From assembly GCA_949775045.1 (NCBI GenBank), contig OX459105.1:2773368-2837367 (forward strand): a DNA stretch of 64,000 nucleotides, in the 5' to 3' direction. Below the pieces are notes generated by a model that was not told the origin of the DNA, did no database searches, and saw nothing but the letters and a program-made list of their open reading frames with translations. The stretch comes from Metridium senile. Taxonomy: Eukaryota; Cnidaria; Anthozoa; Actiniaria; Metridiidae. Within the stretch, counting starts at the first letter, position 1. Each line of letters opens with the position of its first letter. Positions 21,201 to 30,297 of this stretch are shown piece after piece. The position numbers and the translations under genes are program-made.

Positions 21201-23532
21201 CTGATGGCTGTAAAATAAGATTATCATTGAATGAATTAACATCATAATTAACGATTGTGAGTGATTATTTGAATGTGTTATCATCATTATCATTGTTCTC
21301 ATCATTGTTCTCATCATCATCAATATTATTATCAACATTATCATCATCATCATCACCACCACCACCATCAAGAGAGGCGTGATGGTCTAGTAATTAAGGG
21401 GTAGGATTCCAGGCCTGATTGTCTGGGTTTCATTCCCTGCTGGGCATTTATGTTGTGTCCTTAGGCAAAACACTTTACCCTCTCAGTGCGCCTCATCTTT
21501 TCGGATAAGGACGTAATATATATATATATATGTAATCTATAACAAGTTTATAAAAAAATATGTAAAATACATGTAAAAACATGAGCAAATAAAAACATTC
21601 ATTCATTCATTAAAGCTGGAGGTCCTGTCTGCTTTCAGTCAAATCCTATATAAGGTGGACGTAAAAGATCCCAATGTGCTTCTTCATATATATTACACAT
21701 TTCTCACGTAAAACTGAGATGTATTTTCTCAGTTCATGTTATCCCTGCTTATTATATTATTATATTTATTACAGCAGTTCTCAGTCACATGTGCACTGCT
21801 CGCATAAAAAGCACCGCTATAAAACGTGAAGTTGGTGGACGTCAATCAAACTGTGTTTACAAGACACATGGTGTTTTTACTTCAGTCGGGTTGCGAAACA
21901 TGTCTGAATCCGACAAAGAGGTTGTTGTAGGACACTGATCAAGACACTGATCAAGACACTGATCAAACACTGTTCAAGACACTGTATAAATTTGTTATGG
22001 TTTAGCCTCAGGAGATTCAAAAACAAATGAATTATAATACAATTGAGAAGTCAGTCCAAAAATGAGTGCTTGTGTAAGATCAGAGAATCCAAATACCTTG
22101 AAATGGATGAAAGCACCTGGCCATGGCCTATTGTGCTTTCATCCTTTTCTGGAGTGTCTGGATCCCTTGATCAAACACTCACACTCGTTTTTGATCTATT
22201 AAATCACTAACACTCATTGCCATCATCACTTGTCATCATCATCATCATATAACATAATATTCATCATTGTCATCATCATCATGATATTCTACGTACATCT
22301 CCATATGGTGTTGTTACAGTTTTCTCATGCCGTTCTTCAAAGATATCAGGATCATCGATACCAGTGCCCCCAATAATACCAATCTAAAATAAAAAGCACT
22401 TAAATTATTAAACAGACTTGAATTACTTACAGAAACTGTCAGATCCAGGGGGTGTATTGGGTGACTAGTCAAGCACCTCTTGAGCAGCCAATTTGCAAGT
22501 CATAATTTATATTCAATTTTATTAAATATTTGGGTTGCTTCTTCATATATAAATGTCTTGAAATGAAGACATTTTACTAAGCTGTTATATATAGCATTTA
22601 TGCCATTCTAGGAGTATACAGAAGAACACACAGAACCCATAGAACTCATGGAACAATATTTGCTATTTACAAAATATTTGTTTTAATCACACGCTCTGAT
22701 TGGCTGAGAAGCGTTCAGAACTCAACAGTGCACAGAGCTTCAATTTGTTTGATTTTAACTACTGAAAATGTTATAAAAGAAATAGAAAAACTTGGAAGCA
22801 GTGCTTTATTGAGTTATAGAGCACTTGTGAATTTTAAGAAAACTTGAGAAGCGTTGACAAGCACAGTTCCGCTAAGGGTCGTGCTTCTCCTAACACTTCT
22901 CTTGTCTTCTTAGAATTCCAGCATGCTCTATTTAGTACCCGCTAGCGTAGCCAATGAGATTGCAGGATTTGTGATAGACCACTATTACCCAATAGATTAC
23001 GCTGCCTATAGTTTCGATTTCTTGAAAAGATCACTGTACTCCTAGAACGGCATAAATGCTATATAACGATTTAGTAAAATGACGTCATTTCTGGACATGT
23101 ATATTGACACTATTGTCTACTGTACAAAAGTTATTCTTTTTACTTCTTTTTGTAGCAACTGTGAAACCACGCGTGCATAGAAAATCAGCCACCTTATTAA
23201 CAAAGAGCTTCAGCTTGAAGAAGCATATGTAGATATATGAATCTGCACGCATGATTTGAGATCGCGACAAGCACATGGAATTGATAAACTTTAGAACTTT
23301 CAACCAAACGGTTTAAACACACATTAAGTCTTTGGTTAACAATAACTTTGATGTAGAATGTAGCTACTTTGTGTTGCATTTTGGATGTATGTCTTTCGTT
23401 TTCGAGAAGAGTAATGTCGGAAAAGCCTCATGTAGCTAAATTAATGATTATTATTACGTAATGAAGTCTGTTTTCCAGTCAAATTCAACAGTTTTTGGAT
23501 AATTAAAATACCTTAACTTTTCTTGCTGCCAT
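16738..23532 (-). CDS. MTAP: S-methyl-5'-thioadenosine phosphorylase, complete 7-exon gene
   Basis: Cytosolic enzyme of methionine salvage that splits 5'-methylthioadenosine with phosphate into adenine and methylthioribose-1-phosphate. Seven exons join in frame at GT-AG borders to 280 residues; human MTAP has 283. Visible landmarks run in order: the N-terminal [11 protein letters not shown] loop, [54 protein letters not shown], the family signature [32 protein letters not shown], and base-site TDYDSWH. The start ATGGCAGC sits in a CAAAATGGCAGC context resembling a YY1 site and is the only in-frame Met before the conserved region. Introns carry ATC/TTGA arrays, a SINE and two inverted-repeat elements. 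Head-to-head with SGSH. All expected active-site segments are present, so it should be functional. Confidence 0.95.
17331..17679. mobile_element. TIR element in MTAP intron 6, 8-10-bp duplication, poly-C tail
   Basis: The left end GGCCGGGGTGTACTCCCTTT, then GTCCAAGTGGTAGGGGTGAT, is mirrored on the right by CACCTACCACTTGGACAAAG and a C-run of about 22 ending CGGGCC. The flanks share CCTTAATCCC (17320-17329 and 17678-17687), an 8-10-bp duplication as in hAT or Mutator elements. The interior repeats CGTACCTTTTAGGG several times. Confidence 0.8.
17752..17874 (-). CDS. MTAP: MTAP exon 6
   Basis: 41 codons ([10 protein letters not shown] … [10 protein letters not shown]), phase 0 at both ends, with acceptor TTCTCAG and donor CAG|GTTTGT. 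Corresponds to the C-terminal helix region. Confidence 0.93.
17885..18300 (-). repeat. (ATC)n array in MTAP intron 5
   Basis: Imperfect CATCAT/CACCAT repeats containing a block of about 60 bp (AATGTCATCATCATCACCAT, then GACCATCATTATCACAATC) repeated three to four times. Poly-Met and poly-Ile frames here are artefacts. Confidence 0.93.
18381..18623 (-). CDS. MTAP: MTAP exon 5
   Basis: 81 codons from [17 protein letters not shown] to [11 protein letters not shown], phase 0. Includes the family signature [11 protein letters not shown] and the purine-site TDYD. Acceptor CCCAACAG, donor CCA|GTAAGT. Confidence 0.95.
18760..19240 (+). repeat. (TTGA)n/(TGGA)n array in MTAP intron 4
   Basis: About 480 bp of GATTGATTGATGGATTGAT repeats with recurring TTAATGGGTTGA interruptions. 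Runs to within 50 bp of exon 4. Confidence 0.93.
19289..19559 (-). CDS. MTAP: MTAP exon 4
   Basis: Starts with the third base of an Arg codon split by the intron (AG|G), giving [11 protein letters not shown], and ends YCPVMRQ at CAG|GTGAGT. Contains [10 protein letters not shown] and the phosphate/ribose-site region. Reads in phase with exons 3 and 5. Confidence 0.95.
19830..20115. repeat. Direct repeat of ~120 bp, two copies, in MTAP intron 3
   Basis: AACACTTCAAAATTCCACAG and ACATGCTGTCAAGGCTGAG occur in both copies with scattered substitutions. The copies start at about 19832 and 19990 and are separated by a short spacer. Confidence 0.8.
20300..20722. mobile_element. Foldback element, ~155-bp arms
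   Basis: The left arm runs from GTAGAGTGCAGACACTATGT through GCTAACTAGTTGTTAGTTAG to AGAGACTTGGACCATG. It is mirrored by CATGGTCCAAGTCTCTTGTG through CTAACTAACAACTAGTTAGC to GTGTCTGCACTCTAC. The loop is about 115 bp. Lies in MTAP intron 3. Confidence 0.9.
20817..20935 (-). repeat. Dispersed repeat, also at 40.03-40.15 kb
   Basis: The reverse complement contains AAAACTTATGCAAATCAGGA, GATTTACAAC and TTATTCATGAATTT in the same order as 40034-40146, with substitutions. It is therefore a member of a repeat family rather than unique intron sequence. Confidence 0.65.
20977..21085. repeat. Palindrome with ~40-bp arms
   Basis: CCGATCTGTATGAGATATAC and GTATACCTCATACAGATCGG face each other, with further partial matches outward (CTATACAATATTCATG versus CTCATATTGTATATGG). 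Likely a small MITE in MTAP intron 3, about 65 bp from exon 3. Confidence 0.8.
21149..21207 (-). CDS. MTAP: MTAP exon 3
   Basis: Encodes [19 protein letters not shown] plus two bases of Arg, between TTTTACAG and AAG|GTACAA. Matches the SD..LGK..G..CVLLARHG region of the family. Too short for ordinary ORF calling. Confidence 0.92.
21230..21370 (-). repeat. (ATC)n-type microsatellite in MTAP intron 2
   Basis: Imperfect CATCATTATCATTGTTCTCA-type repeats ending in CACCACCACCACCATCA. Confidence 0.85.
21372..21720 (+). mobile_element. tRNA-derived SINE-like element
   Basis: It starts GAGGCGTGATGGTCTAGTAA (A-box-like) and has GGGTTTCATTCCCTGCTGG (B-box-like). It continues with TGTTGTGTCCTTAGGCAAAA and CACTTTACCC, a body seen in many invertebrate tRNA SINEs. 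A TATATA run and ATTCATTCATT tail follow at 21520-21612, then GGTGGACGTAAAAGATCCCA, perhaps a second SINE fragment. The promoter boxes are imperfect, so it is probably old. Confidence 0.6.
22297..22383 (-). CDS. MTAP: MTAP exon 2
   Basis: 29 codons beginning [20 protein letters not shown], the nucleotide/phosphate-binding loop, ending TTPYGD at GAT|GTACGT. Phase 0 at both ends. Confidence 0.95.
22546..23104. mobile_element. TIR element (~65-bp ends) in MTAP intron 1
   Basis: The left end contains TTTTACTAAGCTGTTATATA then TAGCATTTATGCCATTCTAG. The right end has CTAGAACGGCATAAATGCTA, TATAACGATTTAGTAAAA and GACGTCATTTCTGG. The interior carries CTGATTGGCTGAG and AGCCAATGAG (CCAAT-type boxes in opposite directions) and an internal AAGCGTTGACAAG palindrome. 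No transposase. Confidence 0.82.
23512..23532 (-). CDS. MTAP: MTAP exon 1 (coding part)
   Basis: Seven codons, MAARKVK, ending at AAG|GTATTT and joining in phase 0 to IGIIGGTG. Chosen as start because ATG lies directly before the conserved loop in family register and only 228 bp from the SGSH start. Confidence 0.85.
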
Positions 23533-23759
23533 TTTGGATGAGGCTTGGTTTTCAACTCATAAATGGAACCTCAAAGTTTATTTCTTTAACACTTCAGCCA
23601 CTTCCTGGTTTAATGAGAATTTACTAGTACAATTTCCACAGAGCCTGTTGTCCACAGGTAACCCGACACACTGGTGAAATTTGATATCCGGTGTCCACCG
23701 TACCGCTCGGGGCTCCTGTGGTATATATTGGATTCTTGCAGGAGACGTCTTTGCACGAG
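23533..23759. promoter_or_regulatory. Bidirectional MTAP/SGSH promoter region
   Basis: Only 227 bp separate the two divergent start codons, so both 5' UTRs and core promoters must lie within or overlap this segment. No TATA box is obvious. A YY1-like CAAAATGGCAGC spans the MTAP start. The SGSH start has GAGATGG context. Confidence 0.7.
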
Positions 23760-24018
23760 ATGGATAGCTCAAAATTTGCCATTTTTTGTCTCATTTTTCT
23801 AACGTTTTCTACTTGGGAAGGCAGTTTTGAGTTCATTAATACCAATAAAAATGTCTTGGTGATTATCGGCGATGATGCTGGCTTCGAAAGTCAGGTTTAT
23901 AACAACACAATTTGCAAAACTCCGTACTTGAATGATCTCGCAAAACGAAGTTTGGTTTTTCGAAATGCTTTTACTTCAGTAAGTAGTTGTTCTCCAAGCC
24001 GTTCAGCCATTCTAACAG
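23760..24018 (+). CDS. SGSH: SGSH exon 1
   Basis: Signal peptide, GDDAGFES metal site and the CSPSR formylglycine motif; ends ACAG|GTAATA in phase 1. A longer upstream frame exists, but the Met at this start gives the signal peptide directly. Confidence 0.95.
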
Positions 24019-27000
24019 GTAATAGTTTTGTTGATGAATCATGATGTGATATTTTATCGTATGTATAATTTGGATTTATTTTCTTACAATGAAGGGATTG
24101 TTTATTCTGTCTGTTCTCCTTTCCCCTACCCCTCCCCCCTTTGTTTCATAGAGACTGTTTCTTCCAAAATGTGTCACTGTTTTTAAATTTTGTCTCATAT
24201 TTATAATGAACATGTTTATCACCACCACCATCATATCATTGTCATCATCATAATGATTTGTCATCATGGTTGCCATCACCACCACCATTATCATCGCCAT
24301 CATCATCACCATCACCATCACCAACAACCCAAGTGGTATTGCATTCAGCTATCGTGAAAAAGGTCATTGGCTGCAAATTCAATGAGGGTGATGATGATGA
24401 TGATGCATACATTGATCATGGTGGATGGTAATAATGGAGACGATGATGATGATGATGATAGTGGTAGTGATGGTAATGATAAAGACAATGGTGATGATAA
24501 CAAGACTATATTTATATACAAACATTGAGATTCGAGGGAAACAAAACTAACTGGTTTCCCGAGGGATCAGTCATTAAGCGTTTTGTTATATAGCTAATCA
24601 TTTTAGACAAGTCAACTAAGAAAATTTAAATTTTTATTCCATGCACTGGGCACTTGTATCCCGGTCGGGATATAGTTAGATTTAACTAGTATCACGTGAG
24701 CATCTATCAACCAATGAGAATGCTCGTTATATAGTCAAAATGATTAGCTATATAACAATGATAAATATGATGATGATGATGATATATTGTTTTTATATAT
24801 GCAAATGATTTTGAACAATGGATTTAAGTTGAGGCTTTAGCGACAAGTTTTTTTTTTTGCCCAAGAGCTGTGACTTAAATGCTTTGTTTTAGAACATTAG
24901 CATATGACTGTAATAACAGCTATTGTTGTTTTCAGGACTGCCACAGCACCAGAATGGTATGTATGGTCTTCACCATAAAGTACATCATTTCAACTCATTT
25001 GATGCTGTTCAGAGTCTTCCTCTGCTGCTCCAGAACAGCGGCATAAGAACTGGCATTGTTGGCAAGAAACATGTTGGACCAGAGCAGGTACTATGGTGAT
25101 AACAGTGATGATGATGATGATGATGATGATGATGGTTGTAGTGGTCATTCATACATGCATCCATTAATTCATTTATTTATTCATCCATTTATTCATGCAT
25201 TCATTCATCCATCCATCCAGTCATTCATATATTAATTTAATTAATTGATTAATTAATAAATTTATTCATCCATCCATCCATCCATCCATCCATTCATTCA
25301 TTCATTCATTCATTCATCCATCCATTCATCCATTAATTAATTCATTAATAGATTAATTCATTAATTCATTAATTTATTTATTTATTTATCCATCCATTCA
25401 TTCATTATGCATCATCCATCCATCCATTCATTTATATTAATTAATTAATTAATTCATCCTTTCATTCATTTAACCATCCATTCATCCATCCACCTATTCG
25501 TGCATTTAATATTCATCATATTTATTCATTATTCATTTATTAATTCATCCATCCATTCAATCATTTATTTAACCATCCAATCATCCACCAATCAATTCGT
25601 GCATTCATTCATGCATTCATCCATCCATCTATTTATCCATCCATCCATTCATATATTTAATAAATTAATAAATTAATAAATTAATAAATTAATTAATTAA
25701 TTAATTAATTAATTAATTAATTAATTAATTAATAAATAAATTAATAAATAAATTAATAAATAAATAAATAAATAAATTGATTAATTAATTAATTCATTCA
25801 TTTAACCATCCATTCATACATACATACATTCATTGTTTAATTCATTCCATCATTGACAGTGTTATTATCCATCCATTAATGTCATAGGTCTATCCCTTTG
25901 ACTTTGCCTATACCGAGGAGAACAACTCGATTCTTCAAGTAGGAAGGAACATCACACGCATCAAAGAACTGGTCCACAAGTTTCTTATGGGGTCCAAGAC
26001 AGACACACGACCGTTTTTCCTCTATGTGGGCTTCCATGACCCACACAGGTGTGGACACACCCATCCAGAATATGGTGAGTACAGTTTGAACACTGCGTAC
26101 CGGACACAGTCTACGTAATTTAATTGGAAAAAAAAAAAAAACCGTCTACTTAAGGGGGAGGGCACAGGCAGCCCAACTAGTCTATCTGAGGAATTTTTTA
26201 AAGCGAATAAGATTATTTTTCACCGCGCGCCATATTGAAAACAAATTTTTTTTTGTTATTCTTTGATCGCGCGGGTGGGGTTCCTATGGGTGAAATTTGT
26301 TTGAATGCAAGCGATTTTCTTGAAAACTCGCACGGTGTCGAAGAGGGTAGTATTTTCACAAAATACAACTCTCTTCGATTTCTGTCGAAAGTGAGAAAGT
26401 CAAGTGCGATTTCGCACGACAAACCAATTACCACAGGAAGCCCAACCGCGTGTGCAAAGAATAACAAAATATTGTTTTTAATCGGCTTTCTTCCAGGCTG
26501 GATTAAAAATAAATTTATCTTATTTGTTTAACGACACCTTACGATCTTTAAAGGTATTTTACCAATAATCTCGTTTAATCGGTTCAGGTTCCTTTTGTGA
26601 AAAATTTGGTAACGGCGAGGAGGGAATGGGAACTATTCCTGACTGGAAACCAATCCTATATCACCCCGATGACGTCATAGTACCATACTTTATCCAGGAC
26701 ACACCTGCTGCACGACTTGACATTGCTGCCCAGTACACCACGATCAGTCGTCTAGATCAGGGCCTGGGACTAGTACTCCAGGAACTCCAAAGTGCAGGTT
26801 TCCTTGACAACACCTTGGTTATTTATAGCTCTGACAACGGGATCCCATTCCCCACCGGTCGGACCAACCTACTCGACCCAGGGATGTCCGAGCCGTTTTT
26901 TATCTCTTCCCCTCTGCATAAGGAGCGCCGGGGACAGATTAGTAATGCTATGGTAAGTCTCGTGGATATAGTCCCTACTGTGTTGGACTGGTACGGGATA

Positions 27001-27543
27001 GAGTACCCCACGTACAGGATATATGGTCCTGACGATGTCAAACTGACTGGGAAAAGTATCTTACCCGTTTTGAAACAAGAGCCGAGAGAGGGCTGGGACG
27101 AGGTGTATGCGAGTCATAACCTCCATGAGGTCACCATGTACTATCCAATGAGGGTTCTTCGTAATACACAATACAAACTCATACACAATCTCAACTACAA
27201 AATGCCATTCCCGATTGACCAAGACTTCATGGTTTCGCCATCGTTCCAAGACCTTTTGAACAGAACTCGTCAAGGCTTGCCAACTCACTGGTTTCGAACG
27301 TTGAAGCAGTATTACTACCGCCCACAGTGGGAGCTTTATGACCTCAAAGAGGATCCTAAAGAGCTGAATAATTTAGCTGGTAATCCGATGTTTAAGAGCG
27401 TTTTTGTTTCGCTTCAAGAGAGGCTGTCTAGTTGGCAGAATATTACATCTGATCCATGGATTTGTGCGCCGTCAGGAGTACTAGAAAACAAAGGCAGCTA
27501 TCCTAGAGAAGGGGTGTGCTTACCGTTAGACAATGATGTATGA
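23760..27543 (+). CDS. SGSH: N-sulfoglucosamine sulfohydrolase (sulfamidase), complete 4-exon gene
   Basis: Lysosomal sulfatase that removes N-linked sulfate from terminal glucosamine during heparan sulfate degradation. Four exons join in frame to 517 residues; human SGSH has 502. Residues 1-22 form a signal peptide ([13 protein letters not shown] core). Sulfatase landmarks are intact: metal-binding [21 protein letters not shown], in which Cys becomes formylglycine; [37 protein letters not shown]. The C-terminal [15 protein letters not shown] and [17 protein letters not shown] are SGSH-specific. The last 318 codons lie in one exon. The stop codon runs straight into a GAT array forming the presumed 3' UTR. 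Several N-glycosylation sequons (NNT, NNS, NIT) fit a secreted/lysosomal route. No missing catalytic residue. Confidence 0.96.
24185..24500. repeat. (ATC)n then (GAT)n arrays in SGSH intron 1
   Basis: CATCATCACCATCACC-type repeats to about 24330, then GATGATGATGATG-type repeats from about 24390. The opposite orientations create a large potential hairpin. Confidence 0.88.
24583..24758. mobile_element. MITE with TTGTTATATAGC ends in SGSH intron 1
   Basis: TTGTTATATAGCTAATCATT on the left is mirrored by AATGATTAGCTATATAACAA on the right. The element is 176 bp. The interior contains ATCACGTGAG and CCAATGAGAA. It shares the terminal TTGTTATATA with the element at 57.7 kb. Confidence 0.88.
24936..25087 (+). 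CDS. SGSH: SGSH exon 2
   Basis: Encodes [18 protein letters not shown] … [12 protein letters not shown], including the Lys and His of the sulfatase active site. Acceptor TTTTCAG, donor CAG|GTACTA. Confidence 0.96.
25100..25870 (+). repeat. Tri/tetranucleotide arrays in SGSH intron 2
   Basis: (GAT)n at 25108-25135, then about 700 bp of ATTC/ATCC/TTAA repeats, including a long perfect TTAA run near 25690-25730 and an AATA run near 25730-25775. Confidence 0.93.
25888..26074 (+). CDS. SGSH: SGSH exon 3
   Basis: Encodes [14 protein letters not shown] … [18 protein letters not shown], ending TATG|GTGAGT in phase 1. Holds the metal/active-site FHDPHR. Confidence 0.96.
26075..26587 (+). other. SGSH intron 3, no further feature
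   Basis: 513 bp between TATG|GTGAGT and GGTTCAG. A 98-codon frame here has no recognisable product. A CGCGCGCCATATTGAAAAC segment is another YY1-like site (minus orientation). No array, unlike introns 1 and 2. Confidence 0.6.
26588..27543 (+). CDS. SGSH: SGSH exon 4 (terminal)
   Basis: Begins [15 protein letters not shown] and includes [46 protein letters not shown] and the C-terminal [10 protein letters not shown]…LPLDNDV, then TGA. Confidence 0.97.
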
Positions 27544-28135
27544 TGATAGTGATGATGATGGTGATGGTGATGATGATGATGGTGATGATGATGATGGTGG
27601 TGGTGATGATGGTGATGATGATGGTGATGATCAATTTTTGGTGTTGATGGTGATGATGTTGATGATGATTATGTATTGGTGGTGATGATGATGATGCATT
27701 GTTGGTGGTGATGGTGATGATGATAATGATGTAAGATGATAATGATAGTGATGATGATGATGTATTCATGTAGATGCTGATTATGATGGTGATGGAAATG
27801 ACACTAGATGATTATGAAGGTGTTGTTGATGATGATGATGGTGATGCTGCTGCTGATGCTGATGATAATGACACTTGATGATGATAATGGTGGTGTTTTT
27901 GTTGTTTATGATGTTTATGATGATGATGGTGAGATGATGATGTTGATGATGATAGTGACGATGGTTATGATGGTAATGATGATGATAGTGTTGTTGTTGT
28001 GGTTGTTGGTGATGATGATGATGCTGCTGATAATGATGATGATAATGACACATGATTATGATGATGATGGTGTTGTTGTTGAATTGGTGATGTAGTGCTG
28101 GTGGTGGTGGTGGTGATTGATAAGTTTCTGGACGA
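27544..28135 (+). repeat. (GAT)n array forming the start of the SGSH 3' UTR
   Basis: GATGAT repeats begin within a few bases of the SGSH stop codon and run about 590 bp with GTT/GCT/GGT interruptions. If transcribed to the AATAAA at 28271, the array is part of the mature mRNA. Confidence 0.9.
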
Positions 28136-28270
28136 AATCATTAGTTAAGAGTAGCATTTATAAACATTTTTAACATATTGTAATCTGTACGCAAGTCCTA
28201 CTATCCTTTTTCCAACAAGCTGTAAATTATGTAAATATAGAAGCATGTGAAATGGTATATGTTTTGCGTG

Positions 28271-28276
28271 AATAAA
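28271..28276 (+). terminator. Candidate SGSH polyadenylation signal
   Basis: AATAAA in TGCGTGAATAAATGTAATTG, the first good signal downstream of SGSH. Confidence 0.5.
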
Positions 28277-28309
28277 TGTAATTGAATTCAATCAAGAAAG
28301 CATAAGAAT

Positions 28310-28785
28310 TTATGGAGTGGGGCTGGGGAGTACTCAACATCGTAACAAATTGTTCGATAACACCGCATCACAACTGTCTTTCACCAACTACTACGAACAC
28401 CACAGCTTTAAAGTTCACCGAACCCGGAACTTTGGAACTAAAGACATTTACATCACCACAACACCGTATAACAATGTCTTTCACCAACCACTACGAACAC
28501 CATAGCTTTAAAATTCACCAGACCCGGTACTTTCGAAAAGCAAACACCGCTCACCGAGGGCATTTACATCACCGCAACACCGCACTTTTGTAGTTTTTTT
28601 TTCACCGCAACAAATATTCATCAACACCGCAATCCCCCGTGTCTTCAAATGTAGACACATTCAAATTTTGTTTCATAAATAGATGTATGTCTTTTCAAAG
28701 TCAAGCTATCTCCGCCTAGCCTGCGTTAAACCGGCTGCACGCAGGCTATCTCTGCCCGACTCCAATTAACTTAGAAATAGAAAGT
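28310..28785. repeat. CACCGCAACACCGC dispersed repeat with ~98-bp internal duplication
   Basis: ACTACGAACACC(A)(C/T)AGCTTTAAA(G/A)TTCACC occurs twice (about 28390 and 28488). The 3' part (AACACCGCAATCCCCCGTGT, then AATAGATGTATGTCTTTTCA and AAGTCAAGCTATC) recurs at 39.24-39.42 kb and partly at 46.25-46.36 kb, so this is a mobile or duplicated family. Confidence 0.75.
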
Positions 28786-29345
28786 TGCGAGTAAACTAGT
28801 AAAAGCTACGTCGATGTTTCAAATAAACGATAGGTAATAGAATGAAATTTGTAACACCGTAAAAAATAGAAATAGAAACTAGCCAGTAAACTAGTATAGG
28901 CTGCGTCGGTGTTTGATATAAACGATAGGTAATAGAATGAAATTTGTAACACCGTAAAAAATAGAAATAGAAACTAGCCAGTAAACTAGTATAGGCTGCG
29001 TCGGTGTTTGATATAAACGATAGGTAGAATGAAATTTGTAACACCGTAAAAAATAGAAATAGAAACTAGCCAGTAAACTAGTATAGGCTGCGTCGGTGTT
29101 TGATATAAACGATAGGTAATAGAATGAAATTTGTAACACCGTAAAAAATAGAAATAGAAACTAGCCAGTAAACTAGTATAGGCTGCGTCGGTGTTTGATA
29201 TAAACGATAGGTAATAGAATGAAATTTCTAACACCGTAAAAAATGTTAATTTCACTTTACTGACGTTTCAATCTTTAGCCCTTCGTAGGAGTAAAATAGA
29301 AGCAGGGCTAAAGCCCGAAATGTCAGTTAAGTCAACATTTTTCAC
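28786..29345. repeat. 95-bp array ending in a hairpin (foldback family)
   Basis: Five copies of the 95-bp unit (here AAACTAGCCAGTAAACTAGT) lead into TTTACTGACGTTTCAATCTT, TAGCCCTTCGTAGGAGTAAA, then the mirrored GGGCTAAAGCCCGAAATGTC and AAGTCAACATTTTTCACGGT. Only a remnant of a right arm follows. Confidence 0.9.
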
Positions 29346-29820
29346 GGTTTTACAAATGTCATATTATATTATCTATCATAAAAAATACTATAGGCAAGGC
29401 TAGGCACCACATAGCAGATATAAGTGAGTGTTGACCTCAGTTGGCACACTAAAAGACCTTGTTTTTTTGTTTTTAGAACCATACAATACAGATGAAGATA
29501 TTGAAAAACAAAAAAACTAAGTTACACTCACAAAACATCCATCATTTCCCATCTTTCCCTGTCAAATAATAATATCAAGGGAGAGACAATTGTTCAATAC
29601 TCGCTCAGTACTGCTACAAATGACTTGAAACTTCACAGGGAGTCAAAGTATAACATAAGAAACAAGCATTGTTATTATTTATACAAATTTTGTATATTTT
29701 TGATACCGCTATATATTCTCCCATAGAACGCTTATATGGGCTTATATGAGACCACAGAGAGATAGCTTGGGCTACCTGTGTTAAGATGAGCCTGTCTCTG
29801 TACAGCGGTTGTACACAACC

Positions 29821-29980
29821 AACAGTTTATAGGGTTGGTACTTCATTTGTCGTAAATGTAATCGATCGAAATACTCTAAGTGGGTATCATAATAACCATA
29901 TGTATACCCCTGTATTCCTATGTATTCCCCTGTATTCCCCTGTATTCCCCTGTAGTACCAACCTTATAGCGGGGGTTATT
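29821..29980. mobile_element. Small TIR insertion present only in duplication copy 1
   Basis: TTTATAGGGTTGGTACTTC and GTAGTACCAACCTTATAGCG are inverted ends around GTATTCCCCT repeats. The corresponding position in copy 2 (about 41590-41605) lacks the whole segment, so insertion or loss followed the duplication. Exact ends are uncertain by about 10 bp. Confidence 0.7.
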
Positions 29981-29981
29981 A

Positions 29982-30127
29982 TTCCGAGAAGAATCTGCTT
30001 CGTAAGCGCTTTTCCGAGAAGCAAAACTTTGCTTGAACTAGATACGTTCTTAGACGGTTAAAAGCTACAAAGTGTGGTTCATCTTATCATCGATAGACAA
30101 GGGATAGTGTGTGTAACGTTAACTAAG
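29982..30127 (+). other. 5' UTR exon of TPR-CHAT gene 1 (predicted)
   Basis: Sequence conserved in copy 2, ending at AACTAAG|GTAAGATAG. An intron of about 126 bp follows, ending TTGAAATGCAG|AAAACC, 45 bases before the start codon. Same arrangement in copy 2. The 5' end of the exon is unknown. Confidence 0.55.
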
Positions 30128-30297
30128 GTAAGATAGTGACAAAGTTTGACACCAAGACTGTTTTTAGTCCTTAAACCCAGCTTGTTTTATTATCTTTCAT
30201 GTACATCGTTTACATTGAAGTCAATGTTTCTTTTTTGCCTTTTTGAAATGCAGAAAACCCAAATAAAGTTTGTCAATTCTTTGATTGGAGTAACACA

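Noticed and set aside
21372..21450. Functional tRNA gene
   Set aside because: A- and B-box-like sequence is present but no cloverleaf could be drawn; it fits a tRNA-derived SINE better.
28786..29255. 82-89 codon frames with Tyr/Phe/Ser-rich repeats (also at 51.7-52.2, 54.8-55.5, 58.2-59.1 kb)
   Set aside because: Translations of the 95-bp foldback repeat; the same peptide recurs in every array.
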